A DNA stretch of 64,000 nucleotides from Lineus longissimus (GCF_910592395.1 NC_088310.1:813501-877500), one strand, 5' to 3'. Shown: positions 29,096 through 45,213, counted from the stretch's first letter. Translations and numbers: made by a program. The notes: generated by a model from the sequence alone, not told the origin.

Positions 29096-32000
29096 ATGGC
29101 GGAGGCGAACAGTGAAAATCCTCCAAAAGTGATCACAGATCTGGCCCAGTTGTCTCCTAACTGGCGTCTTTTATGTATGTCTGCCGCGTCGTTATGAATC
29201 TATGTATGACAAGGCATTTACAAAACAAAAATTAGTGACAACTGAGCTGTGGAAGCAATGTTTTTTAGTGTGTTTATATGCGCCCCTTGATGAGACGTCA
29301 CTCCCTGTCTCCCCCGTGTGTAGTGTATATGTACATGGTGCAGTGTGGTGGGAGGGGGTCACTGCGTCAGTCGGCCGCACCGCTCTTGCCTCGATCAGCT
29401 GATTGTCGTGTCCTCATAAACGTACTGACTGCACAGATTTACTACACACGAGCATCAGAGATTTGTCTTGCTTATTGGTGTGAATTGTGAATTTTCATGT
29501 TCAATTCAAGCTGGCCCTCAACAAGATTTCTCCAACTCCTCAGTCTCTGAGTCTGAGAGGGAGCTCCCCATCATCATCATCATCTTGATCATAGACATAT
29601 TAATTGTAGTTCTAGCCAAAATGGTGGTGCTTATGGTCCGCCTTCAAAATTGTGTCTTCAGCTAGGCCTACAATTACTTTAATACTATCTCCCAGGCACT
29701 GAGGTAGGCCTATCTTTACTCGGTAAGAAGAGAGTGGTCCATACTATAGCCTCCTTCCTGGCATTTGAATGTCCAATATCAACTAGGACTCCCGTCTTGT
29801 TACAATCACACCTCATTCAAGGGTCATAATCTAGCTACCTGCCCACTGACTTGAGAGGCCGCTTATCTAACATCTTATGTTTGTTCTCCAGGGTGCAATG
29901 ATTGCCAGGAAGGACATGATGGAGAGTGCGAGCGCCACGGCCCGATGGGAATCATCCAAGATCACAACCCACAGAAAGCCTATCTTACATTACCACCCAT
30001 GCTCATCATCAAGAAAATGAAGGATGGTACGTTTAAACATGACTGTTTGCTAGGCTGTCCGGCCGGCCTAGTCTCACTATGTTTCATTTGAAACCTGGAA
30101 TGTCATTTTTGAGCTAGCTAGAAGTTCAATGCAGTTGACTGCAGTTATGGTTTAAAAAGGAACTCTGAAATCGAATTGGAATCAAACAAAATGAAAAGTC
30201 CCAAGCAAGATAGGATTTGCCTGATAACAAAGCATATGAGGAGGAGGGGATACCTCAGTGAGGTCTGACATGTTAGGCCTGAGGACTTGCTTGACTCTCA
30301 GCCATTCAAAATTGATGTAATACTATTCTGGGTTTCATGTAACTATTTTGTTTTTTTTGCAGATGATGGGGAGAGTTGTAAAGGTGTTTTTGCCAACAAG
30401 ACCATTCCAAAAGGAATTCGTTTTGGACCAATTCAAGGTCACAGTCTGACCCAAGGTCAAGCTCTCTCAATGGAAAGCCAGTGGCTGGTAAGTGATCTTC
30501 TGTGTTGCTAATGTTAATGGAAACATACTACTAATGATGTTGGTATGAATCTATTGTGTATACTTCTTGTCTTTGTGAGAACTTTACTGTAGTCTGTACT
30601 CTTAATTTATAAATCTATTCATGTAGTTTGCCGACTAAGAAAATATAGCTAACTCAAAAAGTACTGGAATGACACAAGTGTGCGCTTGGCTGATACTGTA
30701 TCGTCAGAATCTCCGAATTACATTACTGATTACAATGTGAACATGCTTTTTTGAAATACTTGCTTACTAGATTTACTAATGCAACCACCTCACCCATTTA
30801 TCTGTTTCCAGTTATTCCAAGAAGATGGTCCACTCCTTGCCATCGAAACCACAGATTCTAGTCAGTGTAACTGGATGATGTTTGTGCGCAAATCACTTGA
30901 TCCCGCCAAACAGAACCTGGTCGCCTTCCAGTACCAAGATAGCATTTATTACGTCACAACCAAGACTATTCTGAAGAATGATGAGCTGTTCTTCTACTAC
31001 AGTGAAAATTACTACCAGCTTCTTACCATTGTGGGGCTTGGACCGTTATTTACTGGTAGGTATTGGCTGAGTTGACTGGTTATCAGTTGAGGTCAAAGTC
31101 GGAGACTGTTGGTCATTAAGTGTTTATCATTAGGTGGGAGTCCACTGTGGGCTGCTGTCCAACCAAGCATGGACTTTTACTTGCCCAGGGCTTGCTGTCC
31201 CATTCTACTGATGTAGAGAGCCCCGAGCCAGACCCAATCCAACATGTACCGCTGTCCATCATTTATCCATGGACTAGATTGGAGACTTGGAGACTTCTAG
31301 TACCGAGATGAGGCGTTTTGTTTTGATATTCTATTCTTTTCTTGCTTCTTGCAGGTACCAATCCGCCTCCAAAGTCTCTTGCCGAGAAAGTGCCCAAACG
31401 CCAGCCGAAATCTCCAGATCAGGATGACATCCATGATTCGGGGGGCGAAAAATCTGCTAGTGAGGCTGAGGAGATTGAGACAGAGGAGCCTATGCCATGT
31501 ACCAGGCGTTCACTGAGACGAGGTGGGAAGAGACGACGTGTGCAACAAAGTCGGGCCAAGAAGTCAATAAAGGCGGAGACTGAGTCAGCTGAGCCCGAGC
31601 CTACGGACAGCACTCTGGTACCTAAGGAAGACATCTTGCAAACTGCACTGAAAATGACGACAGGAGATCTGAGTCCAGTGGATATCAACTCGGATAATGC
31701 TCTCGAACTTGAAGACAATCTGGAGGAAGAGGAGGAGGAATATAAATCTAAAGGAAAACGAAAAGTTGGACTGAGAAAGAAACATGGCAAAAGTGTCGCA
31801 AAATCAAAAAGGAAACCCAGGTGGCAGAAGATTGATTTGCCTCCTATGGAAGTGAATACAACAGAAGAGGAGCCCAAGCCGGAGACCCCTGGCACTTTAG
31901 CTTTGGTTAACACTGGTACCCATCAGAATCTTGTACTTATTCGACCATTTTTGCTTGATGATGATGCGGGGCAACCGACCGCTGCCAGTGCTAGTCATGA

Positions 32001-32997
32001 TGTCAACAACTACATCAATTCAGCTGTGACACAGGCCATTTCGGGTACACACTTGGAAAACAAAGACCAAGTATTAGTAACTGAAGCTAATGCTGTACAA
32101 GCGAACCAAGGACCGTTTACGACGCTACTTAACAACCCAAATCCTCAACAGATTGATCTGAATATGAGTCTCACGGATATGATCTATCAGAACCAAGTGG
32201 CGGCTAACCAAGTCACCACAAGCATTGAAATAGCCCAGCAGCAAACTGCAGAAGTGTCAACACCAACTAGTCAAACCAGTATCACTCGAATAGGCACTGT
32301 GCAAAAGTTTAATGAAATTAGTGCTCTTGCTGCGAGTATGGTGGAGACATCTGTAAAAGAGGAGGAGGAGGAGGAGGATGTAGATGAGGAGGAGGATGGC
32401 AAGGACAGTGATGACAGCGATGACACAATTACTGGTGAAGGAACGAGCAACAACGGATCAACAATTGTTACCCAAGCTGCGGAGAGCGCTGGTCTGACAG
32501 TCTCGCAGCCCCAGTTACCTGCAGGGATTGACCCAAAGACATTGGCTGATAAACGCATGTGGAAAACATGTTTCGTATGTGCTACATGTGGTAAAATCTT
32601 CACGATGCCGAGCAGGTTGAAACGTCATTTGAAGATTCATAACCCGGCTGGTGAATTCCTATGTGACATTTGTGGCAAAGGCTTCAAACAGAAGAGTGGT
32701 TTATGGCGCCATGAAAAGATTCACAACCAAGAACGCAAATTTGAACATTTCTGCACGCTCTGCGGAAAAGGCTTCTTTGAGAAGTACCACTGTCGCCGCC
32801 ATGAGGAGCGTCACACAGGACAACATTTCCGCTTCCAGTGTCGAATCTGTAACAAGTTTTTCTCAGCTAGTCACCATTTGAAGCGTCATCTATTAATTCA
32901 TCAAGGTATTCGACCTTTCCCGTGTCCGACCTGTGGGAAAAGGTTTACGCAGAAAGGCGACATGCAGAAACATAATATGCTTCATAATAAAACATAG
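29096..32997 (+). CDS. PRDM-family PR/SET domain zinc-finger protein (PRDM9/11-type PR region)
   Basis: Five exons (29096-29174, 29892-30026, 30363-30487, 30812-31055, 31355-32997) total 2226 nt, or 741 residues. A zinc knuckle C28-x2-C31-x7-C39-x2-H42 (followed by GPMG) precedes a PR/SET domain, about 57-190, with IPKGIRFGPIQG, QNLVAFQYQDSIYY and ELFFYYSENYYQ. This knuckle-plus-PR layout matches PRDM9, PRDM7 and PRDM11. A long acidic disordered linker (Glu-rich near 30% and 60% of the length) leads to five C-terminal C2H2 fingers, starting CATCGKIFTMPSRLKRHLKIH and ending CPTCGKRFTQKGDMQKHNMLH. Nuclear DNA binding and possibly histone H3 methylation are inferred from family. There is no KRAB or SSXRD, and the fingers are diverse rather than a homogenised PRDM9 array, so a general regulator is likelier than a hotspot specifier. 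Confidence 0.92.
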
Positions 32998-34411
32998 AAA
33001 GGGACTGTCAGCATTTGTGAGAAAGTCAAATCTCCTTGTAACACGTGGAGAATAAGCCTGATAGAGTTGTTTCAGATATAGTCGGGGTTATGCCTTGGCT
33101 GGTCCTGCAGCATTCGTGTAGTTGAAAGATTCACGTCGAGTGCGCTGATGTGCCCTTGCTGGTTACACAGTAGGTTGGTTGAACGATTGGTTTCATTGTC
33201 TATCACCGATCTAATGCGGTGTCCTGGTTAAATAGTGGTGACCTACTTGTCATGTGATCTGCTGGAGCTGAGCCTGACACCAAAGGACCAAAATGAATGT
33301 TACTAGGGGGAATGAGGATAAATGTAAAAGATTGTGCCAACTAAAAAATGGCCTGCCACCATTTAACTTATTCTTGTTACGTCTTTTTATCTCTTTTGTA
33401 AAGTATTGATGTTAAATGTTTAAAAAGTATACAGCATTTGTTATTATCTTATATGAACTCGATGTAAGTTGTAACTTGGTAATGGCTGGACATTACCAGG
33501 GGTATGCTAACCATAGGAACCATCTTGACTGAGCAAGACAAGGCCCGATGTCATCTACACAGAAACTATTTTCCCGGTCTACATGTAATCTCCTCACACT
33601 GCATTGATAAAATTTGAGTTGAGTTTTTTAAGAAGTGATAAGTCTTTGCTTTAGCAGCCAAGCTGTGCCTGTCTCTTCCTAAAGCAGTCATCATAGTCAC
33701 ATGGTTGTTACTGTCCAGTTATAAAATGCCTCTTATCAAGTTGATATGATGTGGTTGAGTACATTTGGTTGTCCTGTTTTAATGGAGTCATTATAGAAAA
33801 GTATATGTTTTATTACTTGGTATTATAGTTTATCAAATGCCGCCCTAATATCAGGAGATACTTAGAATCAACCAGAGACAACACAAATCTTGACAAACTG
33901 TGACCATCTGTGTTGATCATCATGTCGAATTATGTGCTATCTCTATACTGCAGGTATGGGTTTAAGCCAGCCGAGGAAAGCTGTAGTGTTCGTGGTCAGC
34001 AGTCAAGAGGGTCGAGTGCACAGTGACTTTCACCTATCTTCGGTTGACTTGAACCCATCCGCAGTCTAATTTAGCACACTAGAGCATTGAATGTACATGT
34101 ATGTTGTTGACCATCGACAAATCATTCATTTTACAGTGCTACTCCCATTTCTTTTTAGCTGGTTTGAACCCTATGACAGGCTCTTCTCTTGGCAGTTGGG
34201 TCATTCTGGTATCAGCTGGTATTCAGGTCAGGCTTCTAGGAAAATACTTTGTTTGTATCTGGTATTAATAGTCAATCATGTTACATACTCGCAGAGAGAA
34301 CTATTTCGTTTTGTGGTATTGAAATATAGAGACATCTAATGCTCATACAGTAAACTTGATTTGTTTCACCTCTTTCTCTGAGAATCTGTTTCCCACATCC
34401 TCACTGTACAC

Positions 34412-34491
34412 ACACTCGGGACGGCCTCGTCCTGTCACCCAGTATTGAGGAAGGATGATCCGGGTGACAAACGGGACTGCATAGGAGTCTT
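34412..34491. mobile_element. MITE family 2, copy C
   Basis: Left arm ACACTCGGGACGGCCTCGTC with CTGTCACCC, right arm (inverted) GACTCCTATGCAGTCCCGTT with TGTCACCC. These imperfect inverted arms match copies A, B and D. Confidence 0.6.
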
Positions 34492-34530
34492 CCTCTCTTC
34501 AGTGGCGTTTCACCAGTGTTGATGTGTTTG

Positions 34531-34766
34531 ACAACAGCCCTGCTAAGCCTCAAGTGACTGTCTCATCCAAAGACTGGACCCAGTCAATTCCTTCAGTACA
34601 GTAGGCCTACCTGTCTCGTGGCAGTCCACAGAAAATGGATGTGGATATGCACAACAGCCCTGCTAAGCCTCAAGTGGCTGTCTCATCTGAAGACTGGACC
34701 CAGTCAATTCCTTGAGTACAGTACCTGTCTCGTGTCAGTCCTCAGAAAATGGTTGTGGATATGCAC
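34531..34766. repeat. Two-copy direct duplication, about 118 bp each
   Basis: Copy one begins at 34531 and copy two at 34651, both starting ACAACAGCCCTGCTAAGCCT and ending GTGGATATGCAC. They differ by a few substitutions and a short indel (GTAGGCCTACC versus GTACC). Non-coding. Confidence 0.85.
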
Positions 34767-35034
34767 TATTTTCACAACAATCTGAGACATCGAACTAGAT
34801 TGCCACTCCAATGACATTCTGGAAGTGGAGACAATGGCACATCCAAGTCACCAACATTTTGGTCCCCTGATTCGTTATGTCCATCCAGTCGGCCCATGTC
34901 ATCTGCCGAATGGGCGCAAGGATATTCTTTACATGTTGACATCTGCATTTGTGAAGTGCAGTCGATGCCCCTTCCGAGGCTGGGAGAATATGATACTAGT
35001 CGACTCATCAAGCATCAGTGCCAGCTCATGGGCA

Positions 35035-35345
35035 ATGGTGCACGAGGGGGACAACCTATCTTGAAGACAAGCATCAGTGCTAGCTCTGGGCGATGGTGTA
35101 CTGGGGGTACAACCCATCTTGAAGACAGATCACTTCGAGAGCCCGGTTCGAGAGCTCTGCTGGGCACCATTCTAATGGGGGAACATCTTGGAGACAGATC
35201 AGTGCTTGCACTGGGTGATCGTGTATTGGGGGAACAACCAATCTTGAAGACAGATCAGTGCTAGCTCTGGGCGATGGTGTATTTGTTGACAACCCATCTT
35301 GAAGTTCAACTTGAAGACAGATCAGTTCGAGAGCTCTGCTGGGCA
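35035..35345. repeat. Degenerate tandem array, about 50-bp unit
   Basis: About five to six irregular copies of segments containing CATCTTGAAGACAGATCAGT, GCTAGCTCTGGGCGATGGTG and TCGAGAGCTCTGCTGGGCAC, in varying order. It looks like an old, reshuffled minisatellite. Confidence 0.7.
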
Positions 35346-36368
35346 CCAGCCTAATTATCATAAAGCACGTGGATCACGCCCATCTTTGGTCAGCACATTA
35401 CTCTCTCATTACAGAGACTGGTACTTGACGGCAATTCACTCGTCATGAACTCGATTTGGGGGCGGAAGCTGGAATAACCTGGAATACCACAGCTTTCGGT
35501 ATTGACTTCCTCGACCCTTCGCTGCGTGGCGGATAGGGTCGAGGTTACCTGGACTGGATTGTTCACTGATCGGTATGATAACACTAACTAAACAGAGAGG
35601 TTTGACAACACCAAGAGACCTGGCTCCTGACTGAAATCGACCTCTCTTTCAAGATGGCTTATAGAGACCATTCAATCCACCTCATTTGTCGGTCCGAATG
35701 GTGTCTACTGCATTATGTATGGTTTTCTATCTAGAATGAGTGACACCGAGTTTTGATATTTCAGTACCGATCATTTATTGATATAAAATCTATACAAAAT
35801 TATGAAATGATATGGAATGATATACAATGTATGCACAAATTAGCTTTATTGTTACCTAATAACCCGCTTTTTGTCATCTTTTCTATTATATTTACATGGA
35901 GGCTTTTATACACTATTTACATATCGGGATGGGTGCAGCCACTGACCCGCTCTCTATTTGTGATAACAACTGTTTAAGGGTCAGGACGAGGTTCACCGAG
36001 AAATTCACAGAAAAGTTATTAAGTGAGCTTCCGTCCAAATGCCCTCATCCCAGATGTACTCCTCATATAAAAACATAAAAATGGCCCTTATATACACGAA
36101 ATTCCAAACCTGTCCGTCAAGGACAGCCACAAGAAAGGTATACAGAAAATCACTAGTAAAGGAGAACCAGTTTCTAAATCTTATATTGTTTCCCGTAAAT
36201 ATACACAGCAAAACCAACCTAGACCACGGCATGAACACTTTTGTGGAAATACACACCACCCCCCCCCCCCCCCCCCATCATCTTCATCATCATCATGGTC
36301 ATCATTTGTTCAGTTTCTGAGAACAAGCATATGTTAACAGAAACTTGTAAATGCCGAAAAGGAGCAAC

Positions 36369-36374
36369 TTTATT
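36369..36374 (-). terminator. Actin polyadenylation signal
   Basis: AATAAA on the minus strand about 33 bases after the actin stop codon, repeated in an overlapping TAAATAAA context. Close but plausible for a short 3' UTR; a more distal site is possible. Confidence 0.4.
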
Positions 36375-36406
36375 TATTTACAGTCATTCTGAAAAGTTCG
36401 TATCGT

Positions 36407-39955
<3,549 letters not shown>

Positions 39956-40233
39956 TTAATCGCTTTGAGAAAACTAATGAATTACAGATCCTGTTTGTCT
40001 CAGTCATGTTGACCAAAATGTCAAACCTGAGTAAACTAACTCTGGTAAACTTGAAGAAAAGCCTAATAATGGCTTTTGCCCCATATATATCATCTAGGTT
40101 CTAAATTGCACATTGTTCAGTGTGAGTCCGAGTTATTCCTGACCTTAGAGTCGCATTAAAAAAGGTGACAAATACATTCCATTGCAACCGGTGAAATCCG
40201 TGAAAAAAAGAGTTTAGAAATAATGTCACTTAC

Positions 40234-40292
40234 CTTGCGATAGAATATCTCGTTGGCCGTTGTTTCGCTTCTTTCGTCGCTTTCTCCAAGTT
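40234..40292 (-). other. Actin non-coding first exon
   Basis: A GTAAGT donor on the minus strand closes a CGCAAG-ending segment at 40234. The next acceptor (TTTATTTCAG) at 39902 begins the exon that carries the ATG. The 5' end is placed about 26-30 bases downstream of the TATA box and is therefore approximate. A leader exon separated from the coding exon is typical of animal actin genes. Confidence 0.7.
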
Positions 40293-40317
40293 TGATCCAA
40301 GGAAGCCCACATCATGG

Positions 40318-40325
40318 CTTTTATA
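40318..40325 (-). promoter_or_regulatory. TATA box of the actin gene
   Basis: TATAAAAG on the minus strand, correctly placed upstream of the inferred leader exon. Confidence 0.8.
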
Positions 40326-40348
40326 GTACCATCGCAGTGACAGAACTT

Positions 40349-40358
40349 CCAAAATAGG
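40349..40358. promoter_or_regulatory. CArG box (SRF site), proximal
   Basis: CCAAAATAGG fits CC(A/T)6GG exactly and lies 24 bases upstream of the actin TATA box. SRF binding at such boxes drives actin genes across animals. Confidence 0.8.
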
Positions 40359-40396
40359 CCTGGTGATTACCCCCAACCATGAGTAAGAGCTAACTT

Positions 40397-40406
40397 CCAT
40401 AAAAGG
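40397..40406. promoter_or_regulatory. CArG box (SRF site), distal
   Basis: CCATAAAAGG fits CC(A/T)6GG exactly, 48 bases from the proximal CArG box in centre-to-centre spacing. Confidence 0.78.
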
Positions 40407-40522
40407 AATGACTGGACCCTAGCTGAGGTGATTTTATTGCAATATTGCACAGGCGCAACCGCAGGCCGTTACATTGATTGTTCATTTACTATTTTATTCA
40501 CAATATTGACCATGCGTCGATT

Positions 40523-40532
40523 CTAAAAATAG
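40523..40532. promoter_or_regulatory. MEF2-type site
   Basis: CTAAAAATAG fits YTA(A/T)4TAR exactly, about 200 bases upstream of the actin TATA box. With the CArG boxes it suggests muscle expression. An imperfect CArG (CCTATATATG) follows at 40548. Confidence 0.55.
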
Positions 40533-40557
40533 CCCTGATCACCGTGACCTATATATG

Positions 40558-43411
40558 TAAATCCGATCGATAGACGTTCCAATATTGTCCGCCATTACAT
40601 TCAGCAGAATTGATTTGGCCTGATCCATGGCTGGCTAAAGGCCTATTAGTCACCTAGCTTGACTCGGCGCAATTGAGAGGGTTTGTTCTACAGTTTGATA
40701 TGACGAAGTGAACATTAGTCATTAGTTGCAAAGCTAATTTGATGTGAATCTTACTGACATACAAAGTTGTACCGCTTACACTATATGTCCCAACTTTTCT
40801 CAATAACTTGGCAAGGGAGTATCAAAGCGCTCCTTTATTGATCGTATCTCCTTCGTGATAGAAAATGACTCTCAATCATTGAAAGTCAAAAGTTCATATC
40901 CCTTACTATTTATCACTTGCAAAATTATCCGCATACGTAAACGTTCAAGCAAACTAGTGGTTTCTGAACCTCTACTATTTCAGAAGTTTTTATTCAAGCA
41001 TGCCTTTTGTTTTGAAGTGATAATCAGGGTTGCTAGTAACTTCGATAGCTTGATAGCATTAATTCTTGCCTCCATATTGTCTGTATCCTTCATTGGGTCA
41101 CATGCTGTCACCAGAAATAACAATGATCACAATCGATACAGACAGATTATCGATTTGACTACTTGATCATGGACTGGAGTGGCAATAAAGAACGTCTCCT
41201 TATTTGGGTAACAAAACTACTGGCAGTATATTATGTATGACCTGCCAAATATGGACTGTTTCACTACCGCGGTCCAAGTCGCTGTTATGGACCGATACGC
41301 GACATGGCTTCGCCTCAGCTCGCGACCATCTCCATATAAGGACATTTGACATAAACGGTGCCCGGATGTACAGTACATGTATGTGATTGAATTCTTACTT
41401 GATGCCAGTAAGGGACTACATTCAGACATAAAGAGGGTACCACGCGACATCCAGTATCGTAGGGGCACCCAATATCGCTTTCACTAGACGGATACAATGG
41501 ATATGAAGCTGTCATATGGTCACCATGGTAACTCATCATCCTTGTAATCACGTACAGGCCTTACAATGAAACCCGATATTCCTTGAAGGGTATGATGTAT
41601 AGGCCTTGTACATGTACATGTTAATGTCAGATAATTTCCACATTGTATCCAATGACATACCATGTGAGATGCTCTTTATATTCAGATGAATGTGACACAA
41701 TTAGGCTTATTTTATATACGATTGTATTTTGTATGGCTCTTACTATTACACGAGCTTATCAGAGAACACTGGGAAATGAGAAACATTGCCACATTGATCC
41801 CAAAGTATGCCAGAGGAGGCAAAATGGTAATGTTTAAACAAGAAGTCTCTAACAGCCCCAAAGTATATTGGATCAACATCACACAGGAACTCACAGAGAT
41901 GCTGTCCATGACTGGATATGACATGGCCGTCTGAAGATTACTTTTCTCCGCCAAACTCGAGACCTGTGTTTATGGGTACGGTCATCTCACATGTTACGAT
42001 GTGTGCGTACAATAAATAACACGTTTTTTAATCGTTAATTGACATTGATCAATACTATATTTACAGCCAATTCATTCACAACAAACAACAAAGATGACGT
42101 CACACACGTCTCTGTACAACTAATGCCCGTCCATCCAATCGGAAATCATGGTTTTCACAATAAATCAACAGAAAACATATAGCAAAGTCGGTGTCGTCAA
42201 CAATGCACCCATTGTCACAACCTTTAGAAAAAAGGTAAACAGGAACGTGGTCTCATTATTATCCTTCAATAACATGACTAGTCAAGCCCAACCTAATTCC
42301 TGTTGTAATGGAATATAATAACAAATCAGCGTCATTCCTCAGATTCAAAATTTCCCCTCATCAAAATCGGTCTTATGAGGACAAAGTCACAATCAGAAGG
42401 CCAGAATAAGATTACTTTAAAATCTACTGGAGACACAATGATTGTTTACAACAACGATATGTATGCTTCGTTCAAACTTGACCAGTTGTGCCTTAACAAA
42501 CGGATTGTCTTGATACAGTGCATGGCAACAATCGATTTACGAGGACCACGTAATTTCAGTCACAACCAAGAACCATAAGACCATTTCAGCATCTACCATT
42601 GCCATCACATTATCGCCTCTTTGGACGCAAGACAAGACGTAAACCAGATAAACGCCATTTTCTGTGATTGTAGAAGTTTGTGTAATGTTGGACGTGGTAT
42701 TTGAGGCGAGACGTTGTAGAAAGATAATGGCACAACCTGACTGCGCATGTCAGCGGACTTGGCAGAAGCCGACATAACACGCATTCAGACGACTGTCTTT
42801 TCTCCTGATCTTTGTCGCACCGACTGTCCATTTCCCAACCTTTACATTATATGGTTCATAAACACAGTTTGCATACTCGGCGGATACGACGGACTGCTTG
42901 CTGACATATTTGGTGTTTTATCTGGACCACGTCTTCCTAAGCGTTATCACAGATTCGACATCTTGCCAATATGTCAACACAGAGTAGTGAACACAAAACT
43001 AACATCTCAGTTCATGATTTCCCGGCAGTCACCAACATCTACTCAATTCTAGAGAAAACAGCTACAACGAACATACTGTCATCAACAACATGTGAAACTG
43101 ACCAGTAATCACTTTTCTAAATCTCATAACTAATGACAATAAACCATATTTGACGGATACATCCCATAGGAGTGTCATACCGAAGAGAAAAGTCTCAGAT
43201 CAACAAATTTGACGGGATGGTCAGAGCAGTCGGTTTCCGAAGCTATGTCAGAGGTACTGCCTCCTCCTCCGTGGACTCAGGTAACTCGCTTCTGAGATAA
43301 GATTCCTCTTATCATCCCGGACACACAACCCGTCAAGTTATTTCACCTTTACGTTTACATGGTCACAAATTGTTCCCAATCCAGCCAAAACAAGTCATTA
43401 AATATATTTAT
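40558..43411. other. Spacer between the actin promoter and the next minus-strand gene
   Basis: No coding exon recognised. Small open frames (for example 40855-41166 + and 42747-43052 +) lack similarity and splice context. It may contain further actin enhancers. Several ACATGTACATG runs occur near 41,380 and 41,610. Confidence 0.5.
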
Positions 43412-45213
43412 TTACATTTGGATCGAGTTCTCATTAATGAGGACTTCACCAGGAGAGGCATTCCCTGTGTCTGGTCTTCCAAGAGCGCTTCCTGTACCAG
43501 GTCTGGATGACGTTCCTGGCCGAGATCCTGGTGTTTCCGCCCTGGCGCCAGTCTTAGGTCTCGGCGGCAGGTCCGGTGGTTGTCCAGTCATTGGCCTCCC
43601 CTGGCTAGTCGGCGGCCTCCTGACTCCGGTCATGGGTCTTGCCTGACCCGTAGCTGGCCTGATCTCCTCCGCAGTCTCATCTGGGTCGTCCGGTGTTGTC
43701 CTCGCGCTCTCGGACTCGCGCGCGTTCACATCCACAGTTACCTCGCTACTCTCCCCGGATATGCTGTCGTTGTCGATAGTCGGCTGCCTGACGATTGTCT
43801 CCTCTTCATTCTCAACAGCCTCTGTCTCCTCTTCCTTCGCAGCGGTGGTCGGCCGACTGGTGATGTCGGCAGAGTTGAAAGCAGTGGTATCGACAGCAGG
43901 ATTCTCCACATCTGGTAACCCTTGGTTACTCTGGGTATTTCCTCCACCGCCTAAACCCAGTAAACTATTCTTGATATTCGACATGGACGCTTTGATGTAA
44001 CTGCCAAACTCCTTCAGCGGGTTCTCCACCATGTCCGGATTCCCGCTGATTGTGCTGATCTGCGGGTCATTCGAGTTCTGCAGTTTCCTCCTCGCGAACT
44101 TTGATTTATAGCCGCTGTAGCCAATCCTGAGCGGGTTCTGCTCCTTGCAGCAGCAGTCACAGCAGATCTTTAAGCCACATGACCTCAGCGCCACACACAG
44201 ACAGATGAGTGCTGGGATACCGCCGAGGATGGCTGCACAGATAATGCCAATCTTCTCGATGTCCAGTGAACTTTTGTTTTCAAAAACAGTCGTCGTCTGC
44301 TCAGGGGTGGATTCGGTGGTTTTTGCGGCTCTCCGGATACGTTTCCGACGCGACAGCAGCCGTTGCGTCTCGGATGTTTTATGATGTCTGAATCTTCTTC
44401 CCGGCGCAACATGGGTGTCGACTGCAACACTTTTGTCACTTCCCTCCAACTCAGCACGGAAGGCCCGAGCTTGGTTCACGAAGTTCTGGCCGTCGTGGGG
44501 CCGATTCTCGTTTGAACTTAATTTTGGCCCATTGGATTTTTCTTTTGTGTCTGGAGCTTTCTTGGCGAATTCAGACCCCGTGTGTCGCTTCTCAGGTTTG
44601 TGTTCAGGCCCTGTAATGAGACAAGAATGGAAATTTAATCAAGTTGTCTGACCAACAAAGATCACGCTCAGGAGCGAGGATTTCGTCATTTCCATGCCAC
44701 GCATCCTGAGCTTCAGGGCCTTTTCAATTGGCACTCGGCACGTGTGCGACGGTATCGCTGCCTGTGACTGACCATGGTATTCGAAGGCTAGAAAAACTTC
44801 CTTCTGCTTTTTGTCTGCTAGTCACACCTAGGTACAGTGGAACCCCGGTCGGCGACCACTCCGGTAACGCGACCACCCCGCTATGTCGACCAAGAATCGC
44901 CGGCACCGAATGGTTTCCTCTCTAATTACCATTACAAGGCCCCCGGTAACACGATATGATGACGATTGGACTGTCTCGGGAGTTTACTTTTTTGATGCTC
45001 TGAACTATTTGAGAACATGAAATGTCGTCCTCAATCAGACGACGCAGTTACCAGAACAGACCCTCTGTCTCGACAACTCTCCGCCAGATAATCAGATAGA
45101 CACAACATAGAACACCAGTGAAATAATAGAGAGACGAACTTACCTGTCTCCGAGTTTATCTCGGAACAATCCAAGACAAACAGCAAGACAACGACGAAAA
45201 TTTTGAACTTCAT
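43412..45213 (-). CDS. Unrecognised type I membrane protein with Cys-rich juxtamembrane and RPxTG-rich tail
   Basis: Two exons, 45213-45144 and 44610-43412, sum to 1269 nt or 422 residues with phase 1 matching. Residues 1-22 are a signal peptide (MKFKIFVVVLLFVLDCSEI). A short polar ectodomain ends in a basic stretch (SRRKRIRRAAK, near 110-119) that could be a furin-like site. One transmembrane helix lies at about 144-165, followed by clustered cysteines (SCGLKICCDCCCK), a probable palmitoylation site. The 240-residue cytoplasmic tail is acidic in the middle (EEETEAVENEEE) and ends in repeated RP-x-TG/PGT motifs (RPATG, RPMTG twice, RPKTG, RPGTG, RPDTG). An AATAAA overlaps the stop codon. No family recognised; no function assigned. 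Confidence 0.8.
44828..44965. repeat. Dispersed repeat, CAGTGGAACCCCGGT type
   Basis: CAGTGGAACCCCGGTCGGCG followed by GACCACTCCGGTAACGCGAC and a decayed inverted CCCGGTAACACG. A related fragment (CAGTGAAACCCCAGTAACAC) is at 53450-53490. It lies within the intron of the unrecognised membrane protein gene. Confidence 0.5.

Larger units (their letters stand above)
32998..36406. other. PRDM 3' UTR and convergent spacer to the actin gene
   Basis: No coding exon is seen. The region contains MITE copy C (34412-34491), a direct duplication (34531-34766), a degenerate array (35035-35345), and an 18-base poly-C tract near 36,258 followed by CATCAT repeats. The right end holds the actin 3' UTR with an AATAAA on the minus strand at 36369-36374. 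The PRDM and actin genes are convergent. Confidence 0.5.

Noticed and set aside
31419-31913. 164-codon minus-strand open frame
   Set aside because: Shadow of the PRDM last exon, with Ser/Leu runs mirroring Glu codons.
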